Assembly: GCA_002803225.1 (NCBI GenBank)
Contig: NXFV01001196.1
Coordinates: forward strand, 32,050 to 96,049
Source: Gamarada debralockiae
Taxonomy: Eukaryota > Ascomycota > Leotiomycetes > Helotiales > Hyphodiscaceae
Direction of reading: 5' to 3'
Length of the DNA: 64,000 bases
A program made the position numbers and the translations under genes. Below, piece by piece: positions 55,175 through 64,000 of this stretch. Each line of letters begins with the position of its first letter. The stretch's first letter is position 1. The notes beneath the pieces were generated by a model, which had not been told where the DNA came from, ran no database searches, and was given only the letters and a program-made list of their open reading frames with translations.

Positions 55175-57685
55175 ATGGTGTTGTTAGAATACCTCCAGAA
55201 GACTCCTATGCTATGCACCGACGATAGCACCGCTCACCATGGAACGGCGAAGGGATACCGCGACTGCAATGGCACAATCTCCCGACGACCGTCGCTCTCA
55301 AGAGGCCGATGGAGACTGCTTGGCCCAGCTGCCAGAATCCTCAGAGGAGGAGCGGACCTGGTGAACGGCACCGTCCTACAATTGCGCGATGGAATGACGG
55401 AAGAGGAACGGGCAGCGAAACTCAAGAAAGAGGAGAGACGGCAGATTCTCAGCCTACGAATGAAGAATGCGGAGACGCGAGAGCAATGGCGAAACGCGGC
55501 CCAAGAACTGGATATATTGGAAGACAACGAGGCATGGAAATACGATACCCTCTCCTCCGACTTCGACGCTCCGCTCATCGAGGCTCGATTAAAACAGTTA
55601 GACGATGCGAGGACGAACTGCGATGTCAAGAAGATGCTTAACTTGGTGCGCACAGCGCTATCCAGGGATCTTGGAGGAATGGGCAATATAAGGCTTTACA
55701 AGCATTCGTATGTTGGTACGAAGGATTTAATTGAGCGGTACATCGATTCTACGTTGGCTACGATTAAGGCGTTACTGGAGACTAGCAAGTATAGTCTGCC
55801 GGAGGGCCTGGAGACGAAGGATATACTGGAGCAGGTTGTGTATGCGAGGCAGGCTTTTGGGAGGAGTGCGCTGTTGTTGAGTGGAGGGGCAACGTTTGGG
55901 ATGAATCATGTTGGGGTTTTGAAGGCGCTGTTTGAAGCGAAACTGCTACCCAGGATTATTTCGGGTGCTTCGGCGGGGAGTATTGTGTGCGCTGTGTTGT
56001 GTACGCGAACGGATGAGGAGATTCCTAGTGTACTGAAGGAATTTCCGTTTGGGGACCTGGCGGTCTTTGAAGAGAATGGCAAGGAGGAAGGTGTCCTTGA
56101 GCGAGTTCGGCGGCTGTTGACGAAGGGTGCTTGGATCGATATCAAGCATCTCACCAGAGTTATGCAGGAATTGCTTGGAGATATGACCTTTCAAGAAGCA
56201 TACAACCGGACTCGCAGAATTCTCAACATCTGCGTTTCCTCCGCTTCCGTCTACGAACTCCCTCGACTACTCAACTATGTCACAGCTCCAAATGTGATGA
56301 TCTGGTCAGCGGTGGCAGCGTCTTGCTCAGTTCCCTTCCTCTTCTCGGCAGCACAACTATTAGTCAAGAACCCCATAACTGGTGAAAATAGACCCTGGAA
56401 CCCAACACCTCAACGCTGGATCGATGGAAGTGTTGATAATGACCTCCCAATGACTCGATTGGCAGAAATGTTCAACGTCAACCACTTCATCGTTTCTCAG
56501 GTCAACCCCCATGTCGTCCCATTCCTAGCGAAAGACGATGAATACGTTACAGGAGATGCCCAAACAGAGGGCGACACTGGACCCGGCTGGGTCTACACAC
56601 TTACCAACCTCGCCAAAGACGAAGCTCTCCACCGCATGCAAGTCCTCGCCGAACTCGGCATCTTCCCTAATCTTGTCACAAAGTGCCGCTCAGTGTTGAG
56701 CCAGAAATATTCCGGCGATATCACGATCCTCCCAGTGATTGATTACAAAGACTTCCCGCGAATTCTGAAGAATCCAACGGCTGAATTCATGGTGCAGACC
56801 TGTCTATCTGGCGAACGGGCGACATGGCCAAAGCTGAGTAGGATAAAGAACCACTGCGCGGTAGAATTGGAGCTAGATGCGGCAGTACAAACGCTCCGTG
56901 CTAGGGTGGTATTTAGTCCAAGCCAAGTCGATCTACGGCGTATGCGAGCTGGAACTTTCACCAGCACCACCAAACGAGTCGCAAGAAAGCGTCGCGATAG
57001 CGGAAGTAACCTTCAAGCGCTGCAATCAACGAGCAACGAATCCGAGGACGAAGAAAACGTGCGTAATAGCCGAAAATCGGTTTCTCGCCCACCACTCAGA
57101 ACAGCTAGTACCCAATGGAATGTGGCGAGACGGTACATACCGCCATTAGCCTCTTCTCTTCAGGTCTCGCTACCCACTCCACGACCTGGTGATGCGATTT
57201 CTCAGCCGTTCAACCTGCCGCTTCCAAATCAAGCCCTGGAGTTGAACTTACAAATCCCAGATGCTTCCTCAGCTGGTGAAACAACTTTCTCTCCCCCAAG
57301 CTCGGACGCAGATATTGATTCGCATACGGATGAAAGTAGTCCTGAGCCCGATCTCTCCGACAACAACATGCCTGGCCTAGGTCTCTATTATTCTAATCCA
57401 AGCCCAACTCAAGCTAGAAATGGAAGTGGGGAAATTGATTTCTTCTCCGCCAGCCAGCCCGTTACGCCGGGCACGGATCATGTCCTCGCTACATCTCCTG
57501 TGAGTACAAGACCAAATATCGGCCTGGGATTGGGGCTGTCAATACCGAGAACAGGTCCGACTGTTACGACCGGCACCAAAGTGGGGAACTGGGAAAGTGT
57601 TACGGCGCCTAGTAGTCCGGAGAGGAGGTATAAGCGCTTGTTTCATGGGGCCGTGATGGAGAAGTCTAAGGCGCCGCCGAAATGA
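55175..57685 (+). CDS. Patatin-domain triacylglycerol lipase, TGL4/TGL5 type, 836 aa
   Basis: The frame is uninterrupted. The ATG at 55175 (MVLLEYLQKTP) is the first in frame; upstream codons open only from a TTG, and a 5' exon cannot be excluded. Residues ~45-210 form the DUF3336 region seen before fungal patatin domains (GAARILRGGADLVNGTV..; MTEEERAAKLKKEER; YKHSYVGTKDLIERYI). The patatin core has the oxyanion loop LLLSGGATFGMNHVG, the nucleophile Ser266 in GASAGS (GxSxG) and the catalytic Asp417 in RWIDGSVDND. The C-terminal ~260 residues are Ser/Pro-rich and disordered. S. cerevisiae Tgl3/4/5 hydrolyse triacylglycerol on lipid droplets, and Tgl4 is the closest in layout. Substrate preference is inferred. 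Confidence 0.88.
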   Translation: MVLLEYLQKTPMLCTDDSTAHHGTAKGYRDCNGTISRRPSLSRGRWRLLGPAARILRGGADLVNGTVLQLRDGMTEEERAAKLKKEERRQILSLRMKNAETREQWRNAAQELDILEDNEAWKYDTLSSDFDAPLIEARLKQLDDARTNCDVKKMLNLVRTALSRDLGGMGNIRLYKHSYVGTKDLIERYIDSTLATIKALLETSKYSLPEGLETKDILEQVVYARQAFGRSALLLSGGATFGMNHVGVLKALFEAKLLPRIISGASAGSIVCAVLCTRTDEEIPSVLKEFPFGDLAVFEENGKEEGVLERVRRLLTKGAWIDIKHLTRVMQELLGDMTFQEAYNRTRRILNICVSSASVYELPRLLNYVTAPNVMIWSAVAASCSVPFLFSAAQLLVKNPITGENRPWNPTPQRWIDGSVDNDLPMTRLAEMFNVNHFIVSQVNPHVVPFLAKDDEYVTGDAQTEGDTGPGWVYTLTNLAKDEALHRMQVLAELGIFPNLVTKCRSVLSQKYSGDITILPVIDYKDFPRILKNPTAEFMVQTCLSGERATWPKLSRIKNHCAVELELDAAVQTLRARVVFSPSQVDLRRMRAGTFTSTTKRVARKRRDSGSNLQALQSTSNESEDEENVRNSRKSVSRPPLRTASTQWNVARRYIPPLASSLQVSLPTPRPGDAISQPFNLPLPNQALELNLQIPDASSAGETTFSPPSSDADIDSHTDESSPEPDLSDNNMPGLGLYYSNPSPTQARNGSGEIDFFSASQPVTPGTDHVLATSPVSTRPNIGLGLGLSIPRTGPTVTTGTKVGNWESVTAPSSPERRYKRLFHGAVMEKSKAPPK

Positions 57686-58205
57686 GGCGGCCCTTCTACT
57701 CTTTCGTTTGAATTCATTCTGTTGGTACACGGGACTGCATGTGATAAGAGATTTAATTCTGCATACATTGCATAGGGAAGGATATGAGAATAGGATATGG
57801 AGTTGAAAGAATGAGGAAAGAGAGGATTGGTGCACAGATCTGGCGTTGGGACTTTTGAATTGTTTAGGCATGGGCATCATGAGCATTTACATTTTGGTGG
57901 GCGTTGAGATGAGAGCGAGATGCCGGGAGCGTTTTTGAGGAGCGAAGAATGATTTTTGGGAGACATCTAGCAGATCGGATTTGAATGAAGATTTTTTCGA
58001 AGAGCCGCTCAGTTAGTTGCCTGGCAATGTGTTGAATTGAAAGGTTTCCTACTTGTGATCAATTCGTACCACAATTCTTTGCCCTTCTTTCCCTCATTTG
58101 CAGGCGCGGAATACGCCATACAATAAGAGTACTCAGCAGGGCAACGATCGGGAAGGAAGAGTGACGAGCCGGTTCACGTGCGATTGAGCAATCCAGTCAC
58201 CTGTG
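57686..58205. other. 3' flank of lipase, nothing recognised
   Basis: No domain-bearing frame or repeat was seen. Confidence 0.35.
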
Positions 58206-59214
58206 TTATTGCAAATGCTCCTCTGCAGACAGCAATGCTGTAGTTTTGTCTTCTAGATCCATACTATTCACGAATATTTTGCCGGGATATTTCATTCGCC
58301 TGCCATTGCATATCGAGTATCTGGAAGTGGGTGCGTTTCTCCTGAAAGTGATTTCACAGGGAGATGAGTTGAAGCTTGGACTTTGGCGAGCTTGGAGGCG
58401 TTGGCGGCAGAGCTGGCTGACATAATCGACTTGCTGGAGATTGAAGTACTTTTCTTTGAGCTCACAATATTTGTCCTTCCGTTGTCGCAGTCCGTAATTC
58501 ATATTGTTCGACCTCAATGACTACTGAAAGAGTATTGTGACATTGGAGGCAAAGCTGTCCTTATGATGCGTGACAGCACCTAACTCTCTGACCGTCGAAG
58601 AGCACCGGGGCAAGGTTCACGACAGAAGAACGCGATTTGATGATTTCCAAAACAATGGCAATGGAGTTCATGAGTAATGTCTTTGCAAATAGTTTGTTGG
58701 ATTCACGCTTGCTCTATTGTCAGCTTTCCTTCTTCTCAATTGCAACCTCAACTGATTTCACGACATCAATCTTATTTGCAACCAAGACTGCTCTCTCGAC
58801 TTCCAGAACGATCCTTCGGCATGGCAGTGACAGCAGACTTGTAGTTGTGTTTCCTCCACGATTGCGGTTGATGAAGAGATCCCAGGCTGTAACTTCCTTC
58901 ACTTCGTTGTGAAAGGTTTCCCTTTCTGCCGAACCTCGCCGAAGGTTGTCGCGGAGTTGGGAGACGTGCACAAACTATGCCAGTTCCTCCTTCGATTTCA
59001 GCCCAAATTTTGGCGTTGACACTACCCCCCCTATGACCGATCGTGCATGTTTCACTGTCTGCATGAGCTCAAGCTTACAAGTGGGCTCTGTTGAATTAGC
59101 AAACGCAGAAAGCGAGACAATTCTCATTATGCTTGAAAAGTTGACCTTGATCGAAATCAACTCCGGTTCGGATTGAAGAACGGAGGGCAATTGCTCGCAA
59201 GGCACCACAAACAA
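58206..59214 (-). pseudogene. Unrecognised gene relic
   Basis: A minus frame from an ATG at 59214 (MFVVPCEQLPSVLQSEPELISIKVNFSSIMRIVSLSAFANSTEP) runs to a TAG at 58975-58977. It continues in the same frame (FVHVSQLRDNLRRGSAERETFHNEVKEVTAWDLFINRNRGG) to 58720. A further charged frame (58206-58517, NYGLRQRKDKYCELKEKYFNLQQ) follows in a different phase. The TAG may be a former Gln. It looks like a degenerate soluble protein with helical segments; the family is unknown. Confidence 0.4.
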
Positions 59215-59859
59215 AGATGCCTATGATGCCAATTCTTCGAAGCTGTGGCATCTTCAAACTATAGTATGGCGCTCGTATTTATTTCGTAAATATTTACCAA
59301 CCCTACTATAGCAGTTGTAAATATCTACTATCACCATATATTTACAAGTATCTCTATAGTGTTCATTAATGTTCTGAATTTTCTATGGTATTTATAAATA
59401 TAGTCGTCTTACAGGGTCCATATACAGTTAAACCTGGTTACAAGCATCCTTTTTACAAGAATACCTGACCAATAAGAATAAAGCGGCTAGTCCCTTTTTT
59501 GGCGAGCCAATAAGAATACCCCTACATAGGAATATTCAACCCGCTTAAATCGGAATGGGATATCCACTCGTTGGAATTACTTTTGACAATCCTCCTTCCA
59601 ACTGGCCATTTGATTGATAGATTCTCAGATCATTTGAATGATCGAACAATGCGAAGTCGTCCCTGTTTGATCAATCACTTGTAAATACAAAGGCTCCAAT
59701 TCAACTCCACATGTCAGCTCTCTTTCCCCCTCCATATTCATGTATTTGCTCTTCAATCATAATATTAGGCTCATCCTTCATGACGAATTGAAGTCCATCT
59801 TCGAATAATTCAACTTCGCCTGAAAAGTTGTGTTTCCCTCATCCGATTCCACAATTCAC
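59215..59859. other. AT-rich intergenic DNA
   Basis: At 59280-59420 the sequence is strongly AT-rich with repeated AAATATTTAC/TATTTATAAATA motifs. At 59455-59525 the string CCAATAAGAATA recurs in direct orientation. It may be a decayed small element, but ends were not defined. Confidence 0.35.
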
Positions 59860-60330
59860 ATGCTCCTTCAAAATGCTCTTCCGCATCCCAACCGACCACC
59901 ACCAAAGCTTGATGTCAAAGCAACCCCGGGGACGCCAACATATCTTGTAGGTTTACCCGGCTTCAAATTCTTGAACGGTGTAGCGCAGACGTATTTCTCC
60001 TTAGATATTCTTCCTATCTCTTGTCGATCCTCGTCGTTTGCTTCAGCTCCATTGGAACGCTGGATAGAGCGTAAGAAGATTCTTCGAATTAATGTCGGTG
60101 AGGACGGTATTGGTGTCACCAGCAGAAGAATACAAAGGCTGAGTTTGAACAAAACAATAATTCCTCTGTCCATGTTTAGGAGTGCGAAGGGATTGAATTA
60201 TTTGTCGTATACGCATCGGTCAAAGACACTGTCCGGAGTGAAGATCGTGATTGGTTCTGGTGAATCCATGAGACAGGTATTGAGTGTAAGAATTACGAGT
60301 GACATGGAGGATTGGACAGGGAGATTTTGA
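59860..60330 (+). CDS. Unrecognised small protein, 156 aa
   Basis: The frame from the ATG at 59860 (MLLQNALPHPNRPPPKLDVKATPGTPTYLVGLPGFKFLNG) is open to a TGA at 60330. It contains LERWIERKKILRINVGEDGIG and SGVKIVIGSGESMRQVLSVRI. No domain, signal peptide or membrane segment is recognised. The antisense strand is also open (59868-60173), which lowers confidence. It could be an exon of a larger gene. Confidence 0.35.
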   Translation: MLLQNALPHPNRPPPKLDVKATPGTPTYLVGLPGFKFLNGVAQTYFSLDILPISCRSSSFASAPLERWIERKKILRINVGEDGIGVTSRRIQRLSLNKTIIPLSMFRSAKGLNYLSYTHRSKTLSGVKIVIGSGESMRQVLSVRITSDMEDWTGRF

Positions 60331-60838
60331 AAAGGGAACACGCGCCAGTGAGCATTATCACTCTTTTGGGTGGGCTAGGTGATGTAGAAGTGGCTCTAGA
60401 TTGAGGAGACACTGCTTAGTTCAAGGCGATGTTGAAAATATTTGGACCGGGCATGGACAAGCTGAAAGTAAAATAAAAGAAAATAATTTCAGGGAGACTG
60501 GGAGAAGAAGGCATTTAATATTAGTGCGGAGCGGTGAGAAGAGATATTAGAAAAAGCAGAGCCCGGGTCAAGAGCCAGTAACCAAACTGGCGGGTCAGCC
60601 ACCACCAGGCAGAGCGAAGCCCTATTTCCAATACAAAGAGGTCTTAAGCCAAGTATTCCCAAAGCATACCAAGCCCATTTACGCCTAAAACATTCCTTTC
60701 GACTCCCTATCTACAAACTCCATACACCTGAACACAATACGGTACAGCCTCCCCAATCCAACCCACAGACGCTCGCCTGTCCACACAGGCGTGCTTCTCC
60801 ACCAGCCATCCAATCCTATCATAGAGCTATCCGTCTCA
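60331..60838. other. Intergenic, nothing recognised
   Basis: Only short frames are present. Confidence 0.35.
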
Positions 60839-61063
60839 TCACGGAACTTCAATATCGCTTCCACTCTCCTCACTTGGTTCATGCTCTTTCAGCTTTCGGT
60901 TCCGTTCTCGCTCCCTTTCTCGTTCCGCGAGGCGCACAAATGGGCAATCCGTCGGGTTCATAGCAGGACATCTCCTAATCCCACTTGAGCAGTAGGGGTG
61001 GCAACATCCTTTGCAGATGGGTGGGCCGCAGGTACTTTGTCCTGTTGCTAATATTTGTTCCAT
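60839..61063 (-). CDS. Small Cys-rich protein, 74 aa
   Basis: The ATG at 61063 opens MEQILATGQSTCGPPICKGCCHPYCSSGIRRCPAMNPTDCP, with eight Cys in about 30 residues. An ERERERER-rich charged helix and an acidic tail (SEESGSDIEVP) follow. The spacing C-x4-C-x2-CC-x3-C-x6-C-x7-C could bind metal, but no standard finger fits. There is no signal peptide. The small size and lack of homology make this tentative. Confidence 0.35.
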   Translation of the reverse strand: MEQILATGQSTCGPPICKGCCHPYCSSGIRRCPAMNPTDCPFVRLAERERERERNRKLKEHEPSEESGSDIEVP

Positions 61064-61984
61064 GGTGATTCTGGGCCGTGAGAGATTCTAGTTCAGACCT
61101 TGGGTGGATGTGAGAATATTTGTGATGTCGATAGTTCATGGATTTGTCCAGATATTTGTATTTTTGGAGAAAAAACGGTAATATATAGTCGTAGGAGGAA
61201 GTATAAGTAGATGAACGACGTCCAAATATCTGACTTAAGAATAAGTCCCAAAAGTCGTCGCCTAGAAATATTTAAACTATCTTCATCCCTCTACGCTACT
61301 CAACTACAGGGATTATGAGTAAATAATAAGACTCACCAACATAGAAGATACACCGCGGACACAAGCTCCGTACGCGTCGTCATTGCCGAATGCTGCAGCC
61401 TCGACGCGGAGATTCCGCGGACACCTAGTTTTTTCTCGGATATAAGCATTTCGGCCGAAACAATCCGTTCGGTCAGGCAGACACGCAGAAAACCCTATGC
61501 AGGCTGCGTTAAGATGGATGTCTAGATAAGAAAACACTTGGTGTTTTGAAGAATTAGTACTAAGATAGCAATACTCGGAAGCGGAGCAAAGCAGACGTAG
61601 AAAGGGCTCGTATCTTGCTCCAAAGATCTGTGAAATCCATCCAACCTATCCTGAGCCTCTATTATTAGGAAAGTTTTAAAAAGTAGATGCAAATCAAACG
61701 GTGCCAATTTCATTTGTCGATAGGACTTCCTTTGAGCATTTCAAAATCATTTGGGTGGATATCTGATAGAGAGAGTGATTGAGGGTTGCCAGGGGTGTTC
61801 ACGAATTTTTTGTTTGGTTTGGAAAGGGGGTTCCCTACGCCTTTACTCTTTAATTGGCCGTATTAGCCTCAGCCGATGACGTCCTCGCTTCCGATGCGAC
61901 ATCATCCATCGCCACAACTCTCTGTCTGTCTGTCTGTCTGACTTACAAATACTGATGGCGATGAAATGAACACGCTTATTGAAG
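61064..61984. other. Intergenic with CTGT microsatellite
   Basis: No supported gene. A perfect (CTGT)n tract lies at 61919-61940, 45 bp before the next start codon, in the probable 5' UTR or promoter of the metallo-hydrolase gene. Confidence 0.45.
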
Positions 61985-63326
61985 ATGTTTACTACGTGGT
62001 CTCCATGGTCAGGTGCCACGCCAAATCGCCCCTCGCATCACGCAAATGACGAAGGCACAGCCTTCAAAAACCCTTGGCCATCCGCAGAAGCGCCAACTTG
62101 GGCTGAGCTTCTTCAGACCAAGTTCCCTCTGGGCTGGTACGATAATCTGGCCAAAAAGCATCCGGGAACGCGAGACGTGAAAGTTGTAGTTCCAGATTGG
62201 GGCGCATCGGACCTAAAGGATCGTGGGCTCGCGAGAGACAAGTGTATTGTAGGAACATCGCTGGGTCATGCCGGCGCGATCACAGAGCTTCCACTGGAGG
62301 GAACTGCGGGAAAGGGAGGGGAAAAGACGAGCTTCTGGGTCGTGTATGATCCCATCTTCTCCTTGAGAGCTGGTCCGACGCAGTATACGGGGCCTCAGAG
62401 GATGAAGCCCACCCCATGTCAGGTGACTGATCTGCCAGGTATGGGAATCGGCTGTGCCTCGTGCTTCATGCTGATGGAGTGCAGGCTGCGACGCCGTTAT
62501 GATCTCACACAACCATTATGACCACTTAGATTTGTTGACTATCCAGGCGATATTCAAGACGTTCCCGAAGGCTAGGTACTTTGTTCCTTTGGGGAACAAG
62601 AGTTGGCTTTGCTCGTTGGGCGTGTCGGAAGACATGGTATACGATCTCGACTGGTGGCAGAACCGGGAATACAGTGTGCAGGATTTTGGACATACAACAT
62701 TACAGGATGCTAGCGAAGACATATTGTTACGATTCACCTGTGTTCCCGCTCAACATAATTCGGGAAGAGGTGCGTTGGACCAGGGGGCAACGCTTTGGTG
62801 CGGCTGGGTCATCGAACAGCTGCTCGTTTCGAAGGATGAAGCCGAGACCTCAAAGTTCAAAAGAAAAGGGGCGATATATCATGCTGGGGACACAGGATAC
62901 CGAAGGACAGCCAAGTCTACTGCAGTCTGCCCTATCTTCAAGGAGATTGGCCGGAACTTCGGATCGTTTGACCTCTCTTTCTTGCCGATATGGCGGGGTG
63001 GCAGTCTGGGATTTATCTCATACCTTGGCTTGCGATTATCGCATAACGATATTCCTTCTGCATTGCATGCATCTCCGGCCGATGCCATTGACATTCACAT
63101 GGACGTCTTGTCTCGCAACACTGTGGCCATCCATTTCGGCACATTCGTCGGTTCGGAGAACGAGTCTTTGGAGGCAATCATGGAGTTTGAGGAAGGGCGC
63201 GAAGCTCGGAATGTGCGGCATCTTGATGAGCAGACAGTAGATGAGCGTGGCCGTGCTGGCATAATTGATATCGGTGGGAGCCTTGCCGTGGAAATCAGCG
63301 TTCGCGATGTTACTATACACAATTGA
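61985..63326 (+). CDS. NAPE-PLD-like metallo-beta-lactamase-fold hydrolase, 431 aa
   Basis: Exons are 61985-62438 and 62485-63326, separated by a 46-bp GT..AG intron that keeps frame (DLPG-CDAVMISHNHYDHLDLLT). The start is the first ATG after the CTGT tract. The N-terminal HHAN..GTAFKNPWPS is typical of N-acyl-phosphatidylethanolamine phospholipase D relatives. The zinc motif H-x-H-x-D-H is SHNHYDH. Later metal ligands are visible as PAQHNSGR, IYHAGDTGYR and the terminal His in NTVAIHFGTF. Human NAPE-PLD and yeast Fmp30 share this family; Fmp30 acts at mitochondria in N-acyl-PE metabolism. There is no lesion. Substrate is inferred from the family only. Confidence 0.87.
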
Positions 63327-64000
63327 GGATTTTAGGGATTGTCATTTAGAAGCATCACATTTTCACAGCCTATTCAACATTGTCGGAAGCAAAGAAGTGG
63401 CCTATAGCTCGCGCACCGAGTACAAAATCATAATGGGATTCAACAAAAATTACAGGTTGTAAGTCTTCTCATTTCTTAAAATGAAGTATATTACAAGATC
63501 TCGAGGCTTAGCTGCCAGCACTGGAAGCCAAGCTTTGGTTTGTTCATCCTCCAAAGGCTAACGCGTCAACAAGTCAAAACATGACACAAACGCCACAACT
63601 ACCGCAGCGAAAATCACCTCCATCTCTCCTCCCAAAAGCACAGAACCAAAGTGTACACTCTTCCCTCGTCTCCCCGCCGAACCCTGCCTCCGAATCTGGC
63701 AATTCGTCCTCGGCAGTCCTCGCATCATCAAGATTAATATCACACTCACAACCCGCTTCATGCGCGCAAAAAGCTACCACTTCAAGAAACCCCGACCGCG
63801 CTCAATTCTCTTCGATTACCACCTTTCCTGCTCCAATCCCCTCCCTATCTCTACCTTCCGCTCTGCAGCGAGTCAAACATCGAGGCGAAGATGAGAATGA
63901 CAGAATATATAAAGTTGTATGTCAGTTGAGCTGTATTTTTGGGGGCGAAATATAGTGGCATTTCTAGGACCTAGCTGATATCTAAGGAGCTGAAATACAA
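63327..64000. other. Window end, no supported gene
   Basis: Frames on both strands at 63558-63955 overlap one another: a Ser/Pro-rich plus frame and a Cys-containing minus frame. Neither shows a domain. The last 59 bp are a repeat copy. Confidence 0.35.
63942..64000. repeat. Dispersed repeat, copy 2 (cut by window edge)
   Basis: GGGCGAAATAT and CTGATATCTAAGGAGC match the copy at 6582-6640 in the same order and spacing, with a divergent middle. Confidence 0.45.

Noticed and set aside
63558..63955. Overlapping frames at the right end as a gene
   Set aside because: The Ser/Pro-rich plus frame and the minus frame mirror one another and have no domain or clear start.
1..64000. CRISPR arrays, biosynthetic gene clusters and classical defence systems
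   Set aside because: The repeats present are tandem arrays or transposon ends; no PKS, NRPS, terpene synthase or nuclease/NLR gene was seen, and the window is eukaryotic.

Overview
The window looks like a piece of a filamentous ascomycete chromosome (Pezizomycotina, most likely a Leotiomycete). The reasons are short GT..AG introns of about 45-75 bp, HET-domain and 2EXR (F-box-like) gene families, a LysM effector-type gene, a 1-Cys peroxiredoxin, a fungal xanthine dioxygenase, a kelch/BTB protein of the Mds3/Ral2 type and a fungal rhodopsin-domain membrane protein. No bacterial operon, CRISPR array, rRNA or tRNA was recognised by eye.

Intact-looking genes lie in islands. They are: a conserved hypothetical (163-837, minus); a small secreted I9-like protein (7036-7488, minus); a multi-pass membrane protein (15176-15812, minus) and an uncharacterised protein (16157-17175); a 2EXR protein (20698-21318, minus); the kelch/BTB protein (23275-26409, minus); 1-Cys peroxiredoxin (28027-29044, minus); an MFS transporter (30700-32448); a rhodopsin-domain protein (40827-42101, minus); an uncharacterised three-exon gene (45349-46329, minus); xanthine dioxygenase xanA (52676-53803); a patatin/TGL4-type lipase (55175-57685); and a NAPE-PLD-like metallo-hydrolase (61985-63326).

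Between the islands is a gene graveyard. It holds two HET genes (4271-5382 minus; 37344-39249 plus), a subtilase (8293-11380), a secretory lipase (13770-15028), a multi-TM protein fragment (19548-19990), a 2EXR copy (21957-22895), a CorA-like transporter (33320-35010), a LysM protein (44502-44956) and an F-box protein (51093-52211), all with in-frame stops and/or frameshifts. The recurrent lesion is Trp or Gln codons turned to TAG/TAA, i.e. C-to-T changes at CpA, which is the expected imprint of repeat-induced point mutation (RIP) or a similar process.

Mobile DNA is plentiful and can be delimited from the sequence. There are two solo LTRs, one splitting a HET gene with a perfect 5-bp duplication. 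A decayed Tc1/mariner element with terminal repeats and TA flanks lies 23 bp after a stop codon. A hAT-type MITE has 37-bp inverted repeats and a perfect 8-bp duplication. Three related short elements have TACCGTA-type termini and TA flanks.

The most interesting biology is the divergent pair at 7.0-11.4 kb: a free-standing, signal-peptide-bearing I9 propeptide-like protein head-to-head with a subtilase gene whose catalytic His is now Tyr. Second is the xanA promoter with a near-perfect UaY-type site. No coherent new defence system or biosynthetic gene cluster was found.
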